Source: Clostridia bacterium (lineage in GTDB: Bacteria; Bacillota; Clostridia; Oscillospirales; CAG-272). Taken from it: DNA of 64,000 bases. Of this stretch, positions 19,703 through 27,690 are shown piece after piece. Position numbers and translations under genes: made by a program. Positions within the stretch are counted from its first letter, which is position 1, and the number at the start of each line of letters is the position of its first letter. The DNA is taken from contig JAFTVG010000016.1 of the NCBI GenBank assembly GCA_017465885.1, positions 19,622-83,621 on the forward strand. The letters are read 5' to 3'. The notes below the pieces were generated by a model. It did not search any database, was not told the origin of the DNA, and was given only the letters and a program-made list of their open reading frames with translations.

Positions 19703-20767
19703 ATGGAGATCAAGATCATTAGAAATGAAAATCCCTCCACGCCCATCGCCGACGAAAGCACGCTCGGCTTTGGTGTGAACTTCACCGACCATATGTTTTT
19801 GATGGATTATACCGAGGAAAAGGGCTGGCACGACGCCCGCATCGTCCCCTATGGACCTATTGCGATGATGCCCTCCTGCTCGGTGCTCCACTACGGATGC
19901 GAGATCTTCGAAGGACTGAAGGCGTATAGACTCCCCGACGGCAGCGTGCAGACCTTCCGTATGAAGGACAACATCCGCAGAATGAACGATTCGGCAGAGC
20001 GCCTTTGCCTTCCTCAGCTTGACGTGGAGGACACCGTGCAGGCGATCAACGAGCTGATAAGGATCGACGAGCGCTTCGTTCCCCACACCGCGGGCACCTC
20101 GCTCTATATCCGCCCCTTTACCCTGGGTATGGATAGAAACTTAGGCGTTCACGGATGCAAGACCGCGCTGTTTTGCGTCATCCTTTCTCCCTCCGGCTCT
20201 TACTACAAGGAGGGCATCAACCCCGTTCGTATCATGATCGAGACCCAGGACGTGCGTACCGTCAGAGGCGGTACGGGCTATGCCAAGTGCGGCGGTAACT
20301 ACGCCGCGAGTCTGAGAGCCGGCGAAAAAGCGGCAGAGAAGGGCTACACTCAGGTTCTGTGGCTTGACGGCGTGGAAAGAAAGTACATCGAGGAAGTGGG
20401 CAGTATGAACGTGATGTTCAAGATCGCAGGCAAGATCGTCACCCCTGCGCTGACCGGAAGCGTTCTGCCCGGTATCACCAGACGCTCCTGCGTGCAGATG
20501 CTGAAGGACAAGGGCTACGAGGTGGAGGAACGTCTTCTTTCCATCGACGAGCTGGAGGCTGCGGCAAAGAACGGTACTCTTGAAGAGGCTTGGGGTACGG
20601 GTACTGCGGCGGTGGTATCGCCCATCGGCGAGCTTTGCGTCAACGACGAGATCTTTGAGATCGGCGGCGGTAAGATCGGACAGGTCACCCAGATGCTTTA
20701 CGATGAGCTGACCGGCATTCAGTATGGCAGATGTCCCGATACATACGGTTGGACGGCGAAGGTCTGA
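19703..20767 (+). CDS. ilvE: Branched-chain amino acid aminotransferase, long form
   Basis: 354 residues. It carries out the final transamination for Leu, Ile and Val. Class IV PLP folds are seen: YGCEIFEGLKAYR, the PLP lysine in GTGYAKCGGNYAAS, EVGSMNVMF, and the closing GTGTAAVVSPIGEL. The length and wording match the BCAT type common in Clostridia and eukaryotes, about 50 residues longer than the E. coli enzyme. TAAGGAGG overlaps the ridA stop. It is the last gene of the operon; no clear terminator is seen before the next promoter. Confidence 0.95.
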   Translation: MEIKIIRNENPSTPIADESTLGFGVNFTDHMFLMDYTEEKGWHDARIVPYGPIAMMPSCSVLHYGCEIFEGLKAYRLPDGSVQTFRMKDNIRRMNDSAERLCLPQLDVEDTVQAINELIRIDERFVPHTAGTSLYIRPFTLGMDRNLGVHGCKTALFCVILSPSGSYYKEGINPVRIMIETQDVRTVRGGTGYAKCGGNYAASLRAGEKAAEKGYTQVLWLDGVERKYIEEVGSMNVMFKIAGKIVTPALTGSVLPGITRRSCVQMLKDKGYEVEERLLSIDELEAAAKNGTLEEAWGTGTAAVVSPIGELCVNDEIFEIGGGKIGQVTQMLYDELTGIQYGRCPDTYGWTAKV

Positions 20768-20821
20768 GCGGACGTTTTCACAACGAAAAGAAAGAAAATC
20801 TTACACTCGGTAAAAATGTAC

Positions 20822-20876
20822 TTGACAAAATGTGAAAAGAAGTGTATACTAAGTACACAACTTTTTCACATTTTGT
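20822..20876 (+). promoter_or_regulatory. Promoter with nested inverted repeats before the XRE regulator
   Basis: TTGACA (20822-20827) and TATACT (20845-20850), 17-base spacer. A perfect 14-bp inverted repeat flanks it: ACAAAATGTGAAAA at 20825-20838 and its complement at 20863-20876. An inner repeat GTGT...ACAC (20842-20858) is centred on the -10. This is the form expected of a dimer or tetramer operator, most simply for autoregulation by the gene that follows. Confidence 0.8.
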
Positions 20877-20895
20877 TATCAGGAAGGAAACGAGT

Positions 20896-21198
20896 ATGTT
20901 GATCGGACAGCTGAACAAGAACGAGCTCATCGAAAAGATGGCGGACAATCTCCCTATGTTGCGCACCAAATTGGGCTTCACGCAGGAGGAGATCGCAGAG
21001 ATGATCGGCGTGAGCAGACATACCGTCATTTCTATGGAAAACAAGAAGCGCCCCATGACTTGGAATACCTTTTTGTCTTTGATCCTGATCTTTTCGGGTA
21101 ATGCAGATACCAAGATGCTTTTAAAGGTTCTCGGCATTATGACACCCGAGCTTGAGGAGTTCTTAACGCCTCAGAAGAAGTACGAAAAACGGATCTGA
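20896..21198 (+). CDS. Small XRE-family DNA-binding regulator
   Basis: 100 residues from the ATG after AGGAAGGAAA. The helix-turn-helix is at about residues 19-60: LPMLRTKLGFTQEEIAEMIGVSRHTVISMENKKRPMTWNTF, a standard Cro/C1-type fold. About 40 extra C-terminal residues include LKVLGIMTPELEEFL, which could serve dimerisation. Its promoter contains a large inverted repeat, so it probably represses itself. No toxin or partner gene is adjacent on the same strand, so the regulated process is unknown. Confidence 0.85.
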   Translation: MLIGQLNKNELIEKMADNLPMLRTKLGFTQEEIAEMIGVSRHTVISMENKKRPMTWNTFLSLILIFSGNADTKMLLKVLGIMTPELEEFLTPQKKYEKRI

Positions 21199-21218
21199 TC
21201 CACATATGAACAATAAAA

Positions 21219-21247
21219 AACAGCATTCCCGAAGGAATGCTGTTTTT
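21219..21247. terminator. Bidirectional terminator
   Basis: AACAGCATTCC / GGAATGCTGTT stem with A run on the left and T run on the right. It can end the XRE transcript and the convergent hydrolase transcript. Confidence 0.88.
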
Positions 21248-21253
21248 GTATTT

Positions 21254-23389
21254 TTAAGCCTCCGCCAGCAGATTGAGCAGGGTGCTCACGTCGCTGATCG
21301 AGTAGCCGGCGGCGGAATAGCCGCCTTCTGCGTTGCCGCTGAGGATGTTGAGCAGCTCTGAAACGTCGGAAATACTCAGTTGTCCATCGCTCGTGAAGTC
21401 ATTCAAGAGACGGTCGTAGATGGGCAGGCTCACAAGATCGCAGGAGAGGGGCAGATCATATACCGCACCGCTTTCCGCCTCGTGACGCATATAGCCGTCG
21501 GTCGCCATAAAGACCATCATCAGCTCGCAGATCTGCTGATTGTTAAACGCCAGATCCTTGCCCACCTTGAAGCTTACCGATCCGATGCGCAGGTCGCCTT
21601 CGGGCAGAGTGCTTCCGTCATAGCTGAATTTCAGCATTCCCTCAAGCGAGCTGTCGCAGGAAACGCCGTCGATGGCGGGAGAAAACGTCTTGTAGTCCAG
21701 CTCTGCAAGACACAGGCTGTAGTCGAGATTGAAGCTGAAGGACGAAACGCCGGGGGTGTTCTTCAAATACAAGTCAAAGGACAGGTCAGATCCAGAGAAG
21801 GTCTTCTGTGCGTTGCCCGTCAAGATGACGGTGGAGTTGGGCAGAGTGTAGAACTGTGCCACGTAGGTGGTGTCCTTGGTAGCGGCGGCGAGGGGCTTGT
21901 CCCAGCCGACGAAGAAATACATCAGCTCGTCTGCGGCAACGTTGGTGCTGCCCGTGAAGACGGGCAGGGTGCCTTCAACGCAGGAAACGGTGGTCTTGGT
22001 GCCCTTGACGTCAAAGGTGATGTTGTAGACCGTGGGCTTATATACCTTTTTGGCGTTGATGAAGGGGGCATTGCCCGTGGAGCTGACCGAAAGGGAGCTG
22101 AAGACCTGAGCGGTCCCCAGATAGGTTACGGTGGAAAGAGAGGTGCAGGAGGAAAAAACGTTTGAAGAAATGGCAGTCAACGTTCTTTCCACAGTCAGAT
22201 TCTGCAGAGAAGTCGCCCCGTAAAAGGCGTAGGGTGCAATGCTCTTACAGCTTGCGGGAAGGGTGACGTTGGCACTCTTTCCTTTATAGAGCACCAGCGT
22301 GGAGCCGCTCATAATGAAGGGATCGGTGTCTGCGGCGGTGGCGGCAACCATTGCCGAGCGAAGGGATGCCCAGCTTGAAGGACCGCAGCAGCCGTCCACC
22401 TCCAGACCCTTTAAGGTTTGATATTGCTTTAACGCGTTATAGGTGGCAGTATCAAAGGTGCCGTTTACAGAGGGAGCGGTGATGGAGGAATTGGTCATCG
22501 CCAACACCTTCAAGGCAAGCTGCATTTTGATGACAGCGTCGCCGCTGCTCTGATTGACCTTCAAAAGCGATCCGCCGTATGCGCCGATGTCATAGCAGTT
22601 ACCCGAAAGGGAGTCTGAGGTCTCGTATGCGGGGATGGCGAAGCCGGTGATGTAGGTGTCGGTGTAGATATAGCCCGAGGAGGATGCGGTCATGGTGTAG
22701 CTTTTTGCCTTGACCATATTGGAGACGTTCCCCTCGAGGGTATGTATGATGATCTTGCTGATGCTGCCGTCATTACCGTATACCAGCTCGCTGTAATCAA
22801 CGATACCCACGTGCTTGTAGGTGCTCGTGCCCAGTGAAAAGACGTTTTTTGCGTTGGAATAGCCGAAGAAAATGATGTCGCCGGGGGCAGGGATGTAGCT
22901 TCCGCCCTTCACGGGCAGGTCGTAAAAGCCCTTGAAGGAGGAGCCCTCCAAAGCGTTGTCGCCAACGAAGTTGAAGCCGTAGCCGCTATAGTATTGGGGC
23001 TTGGCAGAGGTAGCGGGCTTGATGATGGTGGAGGGGATCCTTGCCATTGCGGCGCACCAGGAGACGAACATTCCGCACCAGCCGCCCGCGTTGCCGCTGA
23101 ACATATAGTTGTTGTATTCGGTGTAGTTTCCGCTTCCGTAGGAGGTGCCTGCCACCTGAGAGGAGGAATTGCCCTCGGTGTAGCCCACCTGGCTTTTTGC
23201 CACGGCAACGATGTCCTTACGCATATCTCCGGTCAGCTCGACGCTTAAAAGCTTGGTGTAGTATGGGCCTGCGGCATATAAGGAGCTGACAGAAACCGAA
23301 GGAGATAAAGCAAAAGAGGGGAGCACGGTCATCAAAAGTGTTGAAACGAGTAAAAGCAGGGTTATAAAAAGCTTAAACGTCTTTTGCAT
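21254..23389 (-). CDS. Secreted modular peptidoglycan hydrolase with cohesin-like and dockerin-like C-terminus
   Basis: 711 residues from the ATG after GAGAGGAACC. Modules in order: signal peptide (1-28, ending PSFA); a Cys/His amidase or endopeptidase domain of CHAP/NlpC type (about 55-250; Cys105 in GWCGMFVSWC, His193 in KHVGIVD, and APGDIIFF); a PG_binding_1 peptidoglycan-binding domain (about 283-345, NGTFDTATYNALKQYQ); a short BspA-type leucine-rich segment (375-425); an InlB-like repeat (452-514, FVGWDKP); a cohesin-like beta domain (525-630, VSSFSFNLDYS); and a dockerin-like pair (658-711). The first dockerin loop keeps D664, D668, G669 and D675; the second repeat has lost its acidic ligands. 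It is probably exported and cell-wall acting. The cohesin assignment is by pattern only. Confidence 0.8.
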   Translation of the reverse strand: MQKTFKLFITLLLLVSTLLMTVLPSFALSPSVSVSSLYAAGPYYTKLLSVELTGDMRKDIVAVAKSQVGYTEGNSSSQVAGTSYGSGNYTEYNNYMFSGNAGGWCGMFVSWCAAMARIPSTIIKPATSAKPQYYSGYGFNFVGDNALEGSSFKGFYDLPVKGGSYIPAPGDIIFFGYSNAKNVFSLGTSTYKHVGIVDYSELVYGNDGSISKIIIHTLEGNVSNMVKAKSYTMTASSSGYIYTDTYITGFAIPAYETSDSLSGNCYDIGAYGGSLLKVNQSSGDAVIKMQLALKVLAMTNSSITAPSVNGTFDTATYNALKQYQTLKGLEVDGCCGPSSWASLRSAMVAATAADTDPFIMSGSTLVLYKGKSANVTLPASCKSIAPYAFYGATSLQNLTVERTLTAISSNVFSSCTSLSTVTYLGTAQVFSSLSVSSTGNAPFINAKKVYKPTVYNITFDVKGTKTTVSCVEGTLPVFTGSTNVAADELMYFFVGWDKPLAAATKDTTYVAQFYTLPNSTVILTGNAQKTFSGSDLSFDLYLKNTPGVSSFSFNLDYSLCLAELDYKTFSPAIDGVSCDSSLEGMLKFSYDGSTLPEGDLRIGSVSFKVGKDLAFNNQQICELMMVFMATDGYMRHEAESGAVYDLPLSCDLVSLPIYDRLLNDFTSDGQLSISDVSELLNILSGNAEGGYSAAGYSISDVSTLLNLLAEA

Positions 23390-23441
23390 GAAAGGTTCCT
23401 CTCTATCTGTTTTGTATATTTTTTCCGAAGCCCACCCCTTT

Positions 23442-23470
23442 ATTATATCATTTGTAAAGATTTCTGTCAA
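23442..23470 (-). promoter_or_regulatory. Sigma-A promoter of the secreted hydrolase
   Basis: On the minus strand TTGACA (23470-23465), 17-base spacer, TATAAT (23447-23442): a perfect consensus. The remaining bases to 23575 show no gene. Confidence 0.85.
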
Positions 23471-23575
23471 CAGAATACGAGAAAAAAACAGTACTTTTGA
23501 CGGCAAAAATCGTAAATTTTTTGTGATATTCGGGAAAAACTTTCCATTTTTGTGGCACTTTTGGTGAATGAGAAA

Positions 23576-23601
23576 TCCCCCTGCCGCAGGTGGCAGGGGG
23601 A
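23576..23601 (-). terminator. Hairpin terminator after the oxidoreductase
   Basis: TCCCCCTGCC / GGCAGGGGGA, 10 bp stem with a six-base loop, 17 bases after the stop. The following T run on the minus strand is only three bases long, so termination may be partial. Confidence 0.6.
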
Positions 23602-23617
23602 TATAAAAACGGGGTGC

Positions 23618-24691
23618 TTAATCGAAATAAACGGGGGCTCCGGTCTCAGCCGACTTATAGATCGCCTCCAGGATCTCGGAGACCACGCACGCTTGCTCGG
23701 GTAAAACGCAGGGGTCGGTGTCGTTTAAGATGGCGTCGATCCACTGCTGCGCTTCAGCGCCTGCCGAAGCCTGCTTGATGGTGCCCTCATAATCGGAGAT
23801 GGGCTTTTCCTCCACCAGCTTGTCGTCCTTGTCGTAGTTCAAGATCAGTTCCTTGTTCTTGATCTGCGCGCCCGCCTTGGTGCCGCACAAAACGGTGGAT
23901 GCCTCAATGGGGTCAACGATGTTCAGCGCCCAGGAGGACTCCAGATTGATGGTAGCGCCGTTCTTCATCACGATGAAGCCGAAGGCGGAGTCTTCCACCT
24001 TGTGCTGCTTGGGATCCCACTCACCCCACACGTTTCCGCACTTGGGGTTGTTGAGCTTTTTGTAGGAGGTACCAAGCACCATCTTGGGCTCATAGTTGTC
24101 CATCATATAAAGGGTCAGGTCAAGAGCGTGGGTACCGATGTCGATCAGCGGACCGCCGCCCTGCTCGTATTCGTTCAAGAATACGCCCCAGGTGGGGGTG
24201 GCTCTTCTGCGGATGGCAAGGGCTTTGGCATAATAGACTTCGCCAAGAACACCCTTTTCCATGACTTCCTTCTTCAAGTAAACGCTTTCAGGACGGCAAC
24301 GGTTCTGGTAGCCCACGGTCAACTTCATCCCTGTTTCCTTTGCCACCTTCACCATCTCTCTTGCTTCCTCTGCCGTCTTTGCCATGGGCTTTTCCACCAT
24401 AACGTGCTTGCCTGCCCGCAGAGAATCGATGGTGATGAAGCTGTGGGAGCGGTTGGGGGTGCAGATATGTACCACGTCGATGCTCTGATCCTTCAGCAGC
24501 TCCTTATAGTCGGTATAGACCTTGGCGTCGGGCGTGCCGAATTCCTTCTTTGCCTTTTCGGCTCTTTCCTCAATGATGTCGCAGAAGGCAACCATCTTTG
24601 CCTCCTTGACCGTTTTTAAGCCCGGCATATGCTTGCTGTTTGCAATACCGCCGCAACCGATGACTGCCACGTTTAAGATCTTCTTTTCCAT
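23618..24691 (-). CDS. Gfo/Idh/MocA-family oxidoreductase
   Basis: 357 residues from the ATG after AAAGGGACCCGATT. The N-terminal Rossmann fold has VAVIGCGGIANSKHMPGL, then VHICTPNRSHSFITIDSL and the conserved VEKPMAKTAEEARE (catalytic-site Lys of the EKP motif). The C-terminal domain includes GGGPLIDIGTHALDLTLYMM with the His/Asp pair typical for the family. These enzymes oxidise sugars or sugar derivatives with NAD(P). The substrate is unknown; another member is encoded at 26567-27634, about 40% apart in wording, so both may handle related carbohydrates. It is monocistronic by position. Confidence 0.92.
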   Translation of the reverse strand: MEKKILNVAVIGCGGIANSKHMPGLKTVKEAKMVAFCDIIEERAEKAKKEFGTPDAKVYTDYKELLKDQSIDVVHICTPNRSHSFITIDSLRAGKHVMVEKPMAKTAEEAREMVKVAKETGMKLTVGYQNRCRPESVYLKKEVMEKGVLGEVYYAKALAIRRRATPTWGVFLNEYEQGGGPLIDIGTHALDLTLYMMDNYEPKMVLGTSYKKLNNPKCGNVWGEWDPKQHKVEDSAFGFIVMKNGATINLESSWALNIVDPIEASTVLCGTKAGAQIKNKELILNYDKDDKLVEEKPISDYEGTIKQASAGAEAQQWIDAILNDTDPCVLPEQACVVSEILEAIYKSAETGAPVYFD

Positions 24692-24842
24692 AATCGGGTC
24701 CCTTTCTTTTTTACAGGACGGCGCTTTTTCGTCATTTTCACAAGCGCACATATATACAGATGCATTATAACACAAATCTTTTCAATTTACTATAGTTTTT
24801 TGAAATTTTATTGGAAAAGTTTAAAAAAAGAAAGCAAAGCTC

Positions 24843-24871
24843 TTGAAAACAAAGGGGAATTGTGCTATACT
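24843..24871 (+). promoter_or_regulatory. Promoter of the YitT gene
   Basis: TTGAAA (24843-24848), 17-base spacer, TATACT (24866-24871). The rest of the divergent gap 24692-24842 is A+T-rich with no gene seen. Confidence 0.7.
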
Positions 24872-24918
24872 TCGACTAATGTACACAATCATCTTTGAAT
24901 AGAAAAGAGGTCTTTTTC

Positions 24919-25869
24919 ATGAAAAGCAAGGAGCAAAGCAAGGCTCTTTTGCCCAAGAATGCATTGACGAAGCACAAGGTCCGGGATTTCTTAAAAGAGT
25001 ATCTGGTGATCACCTTCGGCGTGCTTCTTGTAGCCATTGGTGCATACTTCTTTAAATTTCCCAATAATATCTCAACCGGCGGCGTCACCGGTCTTGCGGT
25101 AGTGTTGGCACAGTTCCTTCCCCTGTCGGCATCAAACGTGGTGACCATCTTCAACGCCGTGTTTTTGGTCATTGGCTTTGTGGTGCTTGGCAAGGAGTTT
25201 GGCTTTAAGACCTTCTACGGCTCAACGCTCCTTTCCATCTTTCTGGAGGTCTTTGATCTGATCCCCATGCCCGAGGGCACCCTTCCCATTACCGTTACCG
25301 CGTCAAATCCCAACGGAGAGCCCATGCTGGAGCTGCTTTTTGCAGTGGCGTTTCCTGCGGTGGGCTCGGCAATTCTCTTTTACAACAAGGCTTCCAGCGG
25401 CGGGACCGACATCATCGCCATGATCCTCCACAAATATACCAGCCTTGACAGCGGCAAGGGACTGCTTGTGGCAGACTGCGTGCTGGTGCTGCTCACCTTC
25501 CTGCAGTTTAAGGACGGAGAGGTTTCCCTCAACTGGACCACCGGTCTGCTTTCCGTTTCGGGAACCATTATGAAATCGCTGGTGGTGGACAATATGATCG
25601 AAAGCATCAATCAGTCCAAATACTTCCTTGTGATCACCACCAAAAAGGACGAGGTGGAGCAGTACATCATCACCAAGCTCAACCGAAGCGCCACGAATTG
25701 GGAGTGTAGGGGCGCCTATTCTCAGAAGAGTGAATATGCCATCGTGACGGTGATGAACCGCTATCAGGGCTATCAGCTTCGACAGTACATCAAATCCATC
25801 GACCCCACAGCCTTCGTGATCGTCACCAACAGCAGTGACATCATCGGTAAGGGCTTCAGACAGGTTTAA
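24919..25869 (+). CDS. YitT-family membrane protein (DUF161 + DUF2179)
   Basis: 316 residues; the ATG at 24919 follows AAGAGG, whereas the TTG at 24895 lacks a ribosome site. About five to six transmembrane helices lie between residues 30 and 225 (EYLVITFGVLLVAIGAYFF at the first; NNISTGGVTGLAVVL after it). SGGTDIIAMIL is a family mark. The cytoplasmic C-terminal DUF2179 domain (about 230-316) ends in KSIDPTAFVIVTNSSDIIGKGF. Function is not established for this family; some members have been linked to transport or membrane processes, but that does not identify this one. Confidence 0.92.
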   Translation: MKSKEQSKALLPKNALTKHKVRDFLKEYLVITFGVLLVAIGAYFFKFPNNISTGGVTGLAVVLAQFLPLSASNVVTIFNAVFLVIGFVVLGKEFGFKTFYGSTLLSIFLEVFDLIPMPEGTLPITVTASNPNGEPMLELLFAVAFPAVGSAILFYNKASSGGTDIIAMILHKYTSLDSGKGLLVADCVLVLLTFLQFKDGEVSLNWTTGLLSVSGTIMKSLVVDNMIESINQSKYFLVITTKKDEVEQYIITKLNRSATNWECRGAYSQKSEYAIVTVMNRYQGYQLRQYIKSIDPTAFVIVTNSSDIIGKGFRQV

Positions 25870-25882
25870 AAGCGGATCGCAT

Positions 25883-25907
25883 CGCCCCGAGGGCTTTCCT
25901 CGGGGCG
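25883..25907. other. Strong hairpin without T run
   Basis: CGCCCCGAGG / CCTCGGGGCG with a five-base loop between the YitT and phosphoesterase genes. Neither strand has a following T run, so it is probably an mRNA hairpin and not a terminator. Confidence 0.6.
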
Positions 25908-25929
25908 AAAAATATAGAAAGAAGGACAT

Positions 25930-26505
25930 ATGGAATACTTTATTGCGGACACCCACTTTTATGATAAAAAGTGCATCTTATACGACGGCAGGCCCTTTTC
26001 AAACGTGGAGGATATGAATCGTCTGCTCATAGACCGGTGGAACAGCGTGGTCACCTCTGCCGATACCGTTTACGTGGTGGGAGATTTTTCTTATGGGTAT
26101 GGCGCCGACATCGTTTCCACCGCTCAGCGCTTAAACGGCAAAAAGATCCTCATTCGTGGAAACCACGACAGCGATGTGAATTTGAAATACGCCTTTGCCG
26201 AGATCCACGATTATTTTGAGACCAAGGTGGAGGAGGGAAGCGTGATCCTCTGCCACTATCCTCTTGCCTCCTTCAAGGATATGCAAAAGGGAGGCACCAT
26301 CCATATTTACGGACACGTGCATAATACCTACGAAGCCAAGCTTGCAAACGACGTCTACGAGCGGATGCGCCGTTTGCCCAACAGAGAGTATCATTTTGAA
26401 GCGTATAACGTGGGCTGTATGCAGGACTATATGGACTACACTCCCCGCACCATCACCGAGCTGCGGGAGCGAACGAAAAGGTTTGCACTGAAGTTTGACA
26501 GATAA
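25930..26505 (+). CDS. Small metallophosphoesterase
   Basis: 191 residues. The five metallophosphatase blocks are in order: DTHFYDKK (D-x-H), VVGDFSYG (GD), IRGNHDSD (GNHD), LCHYPL (His) and IYGHVHNT (GHxH). These bind two metals for phosphodiester or phosphate hydrolysis. The short length and DTHF start match a common family of small cytoplasmic phosphoesterases; the substrate is unknown. It starts 60 bases after the YitT gene, separated by a hairpin. Confidence 0.92.
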   Translation: MEYFIADTHFYDKKCILYDGRPFSNVEDMNRLLIDRWNSVVTSADTVYVVGDFSYGYGADIVSTAQRLNGKKILIRGNHDSDVNLKYAFAEIHDYFETKVEEGSVILCHYPLASFKDMQKGGTIHIYGHVHNTYEAKLANDVYERMRRLPNREYHFEAYNVGCMQDYMDYTPRTITELRERTKRFALKFDR

Positions 26506-26516
26506 TAGCTTTTTAT

Positions 26517-26550
26517 ATAAAAAACTCCCGACTTCGGTCGGGAGTTTTTT
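26517..26550. terminator. Bidirectional terminator between convergent genes
   Basis: AAACTCCCGAC / GTCGGGAGTTT with a TTCG loop, A run on the left and T7 on the right. It closes the phosphoesterase and the opposing oxidoreductase. Confidence 0.9.
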
Positions 26551-26566
26551 TGATCGTATAATGATC

Positions 26567-27634
26567 TTAGTCGATGGTAACCTCGTGGCCGGTCTCTGCG
26601 GACTCGTAGATAGCGCAGAGGATCTTCATCAGGGTTACGCCGTCTTCTGCAGGAGCTTCGCAAACCAGGTCGCGGTTCTTGATGCACTCTACGAAGTGGT
26701 CAACTTCCTTCTGGTAAGCGTCGCCGCCCATAGCGGTCTTGCACTCTGCCAGAGTAACGTTGGTCATGTAGTTGAGAGCCTCGGTGGTCAGGTCGAGAGT
26801 TGCACCGTCCAGCTTTGCGCCGCCCTTGGTACCGAACAGCTCGATTGCGCCGGAACCGTTCTTGATGTTCAGGGAGAAGGAAGCCTCAACGCTCATTACG
26901 AAGCCGTCCTCGAAACGGATCATAGCGGTAGCAAGGTCTTCTACGTTGCAGATGTCGTTCTCGCTTCTGGAAGCGGAGTAGTAGCCCTTGGGGGTCTTCA
27001 GGTTGGGACGGTTGAGCAGCTTCTGGAAGGTAGCGCCGTAAACGGATACGGGCTTCTTGTTGCCTGCCAGATAGCGAACCATGTCGATCACGTGCACGCC
27101 CAGGTCGATCAGAGGACCGCCGCCGGAACGGGACTTGTCGCCGAACCAGCCCTCGGGGTTACCGTTTCTGCGCAGGTAGGAAACCTTAGCATAGTACAGC
27201 TCGCCGAAGAAATCGCTGTTGTACAGATCCTTTAAAACCTCGGTATCGTTACCGAAACGGCGAACGAAGCCGATCTGCAGGTGCTTGCCGCTTTCCTTAG
27301 CAGCAGCCAGCATTGCCTGTGCGTCTGCAACGTTGGTAGCCATGGGCTTCTCGCACATAACGTGCTTGCCTGCCTTCAGAGCAGCGATGGTCACGGGAGC
27401 GTGCTCGCTGTTCCAGGTACAAACCGAAACTGCCTCGATCTCTTCCAGCTTGAGCAGCTCCTTATAGTCCAGGAATCTGCGCTCTTCGGGGATGTTATAA
27501 CGGTCGCCCTGAGCCTTCAGGGTCTTCTCATTGATATCGCAGATCGCATACAGCTCGGTCTCGGGGTTCTTTACGTAGGAATCAAGATGGCAATCGGAAA
27601 TGGAGCCGACGCCGATAACAGCAACTTTCATCAT
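26567..27634 (-). CDS. Gfo/Idh/MocA-family oxidoreductase
   Basis: 355 residues starting MMKVAVIGVGSISDCHLDSY. Rossmann N-terminus, the CEKPMATNVADAQAM motif and GGGPLIDLGVHVIDMVRYLAG are all family signatures. It is the second gene of an operon: the sugar isomerase/epimerase gene lies 56 bases upstream on the same strand (27691-28644) and a divergent AraC regulator lies next to that. Together they look like a unit for catabolising a sugar or polyol such as inositol or a keto-sugar. The ribosome site AAGGAG precedes the first Met by ten bases. Confidence 0.92.
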   Translation of the reverse strand: MMKVAVIGVGSISDCHLDSYVKNPETELYAICDINEKTLKAQGDRYNIPEERRFLDYKELLKLEEIEAVSVCTWNSEHAPVTIAALKAGKHVMCEKPMATNVADAQAMLAAAKESGKHLQIGFVRRFGNDTEVLKDLYNSDFFGELYYAKVSYLRRNGNPEGWFGDKSRSGGGPLIDLGVHVIDMVRYLAGNKKPVSVYGATFQKLLNRPNLKTPKGYYSASRSENDICNVEDLATAMIRFEDGFVMSVEASFSLNIKNGSGAIELFGTKGGAKLDGATLDLTTEALNYMTNVTLAECKTAMGGDAYQKEVDHFVECIKNRDLVCEAPAEDGVTLMKILCAIYESAETGHEVTID

Positions 27635-27690
27635 CGTTTTAAATCTCCTTGTTGGTTATATAAAAGTTTTATAAAGTTCTTTTTGTGGAA

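Noticed and set aside
25883..25907. Terminator between YitT and phosphoesterase genes
   Set aside because: The hairpin is strong, but no T run follows on either strand, so I call it only a hairpin.
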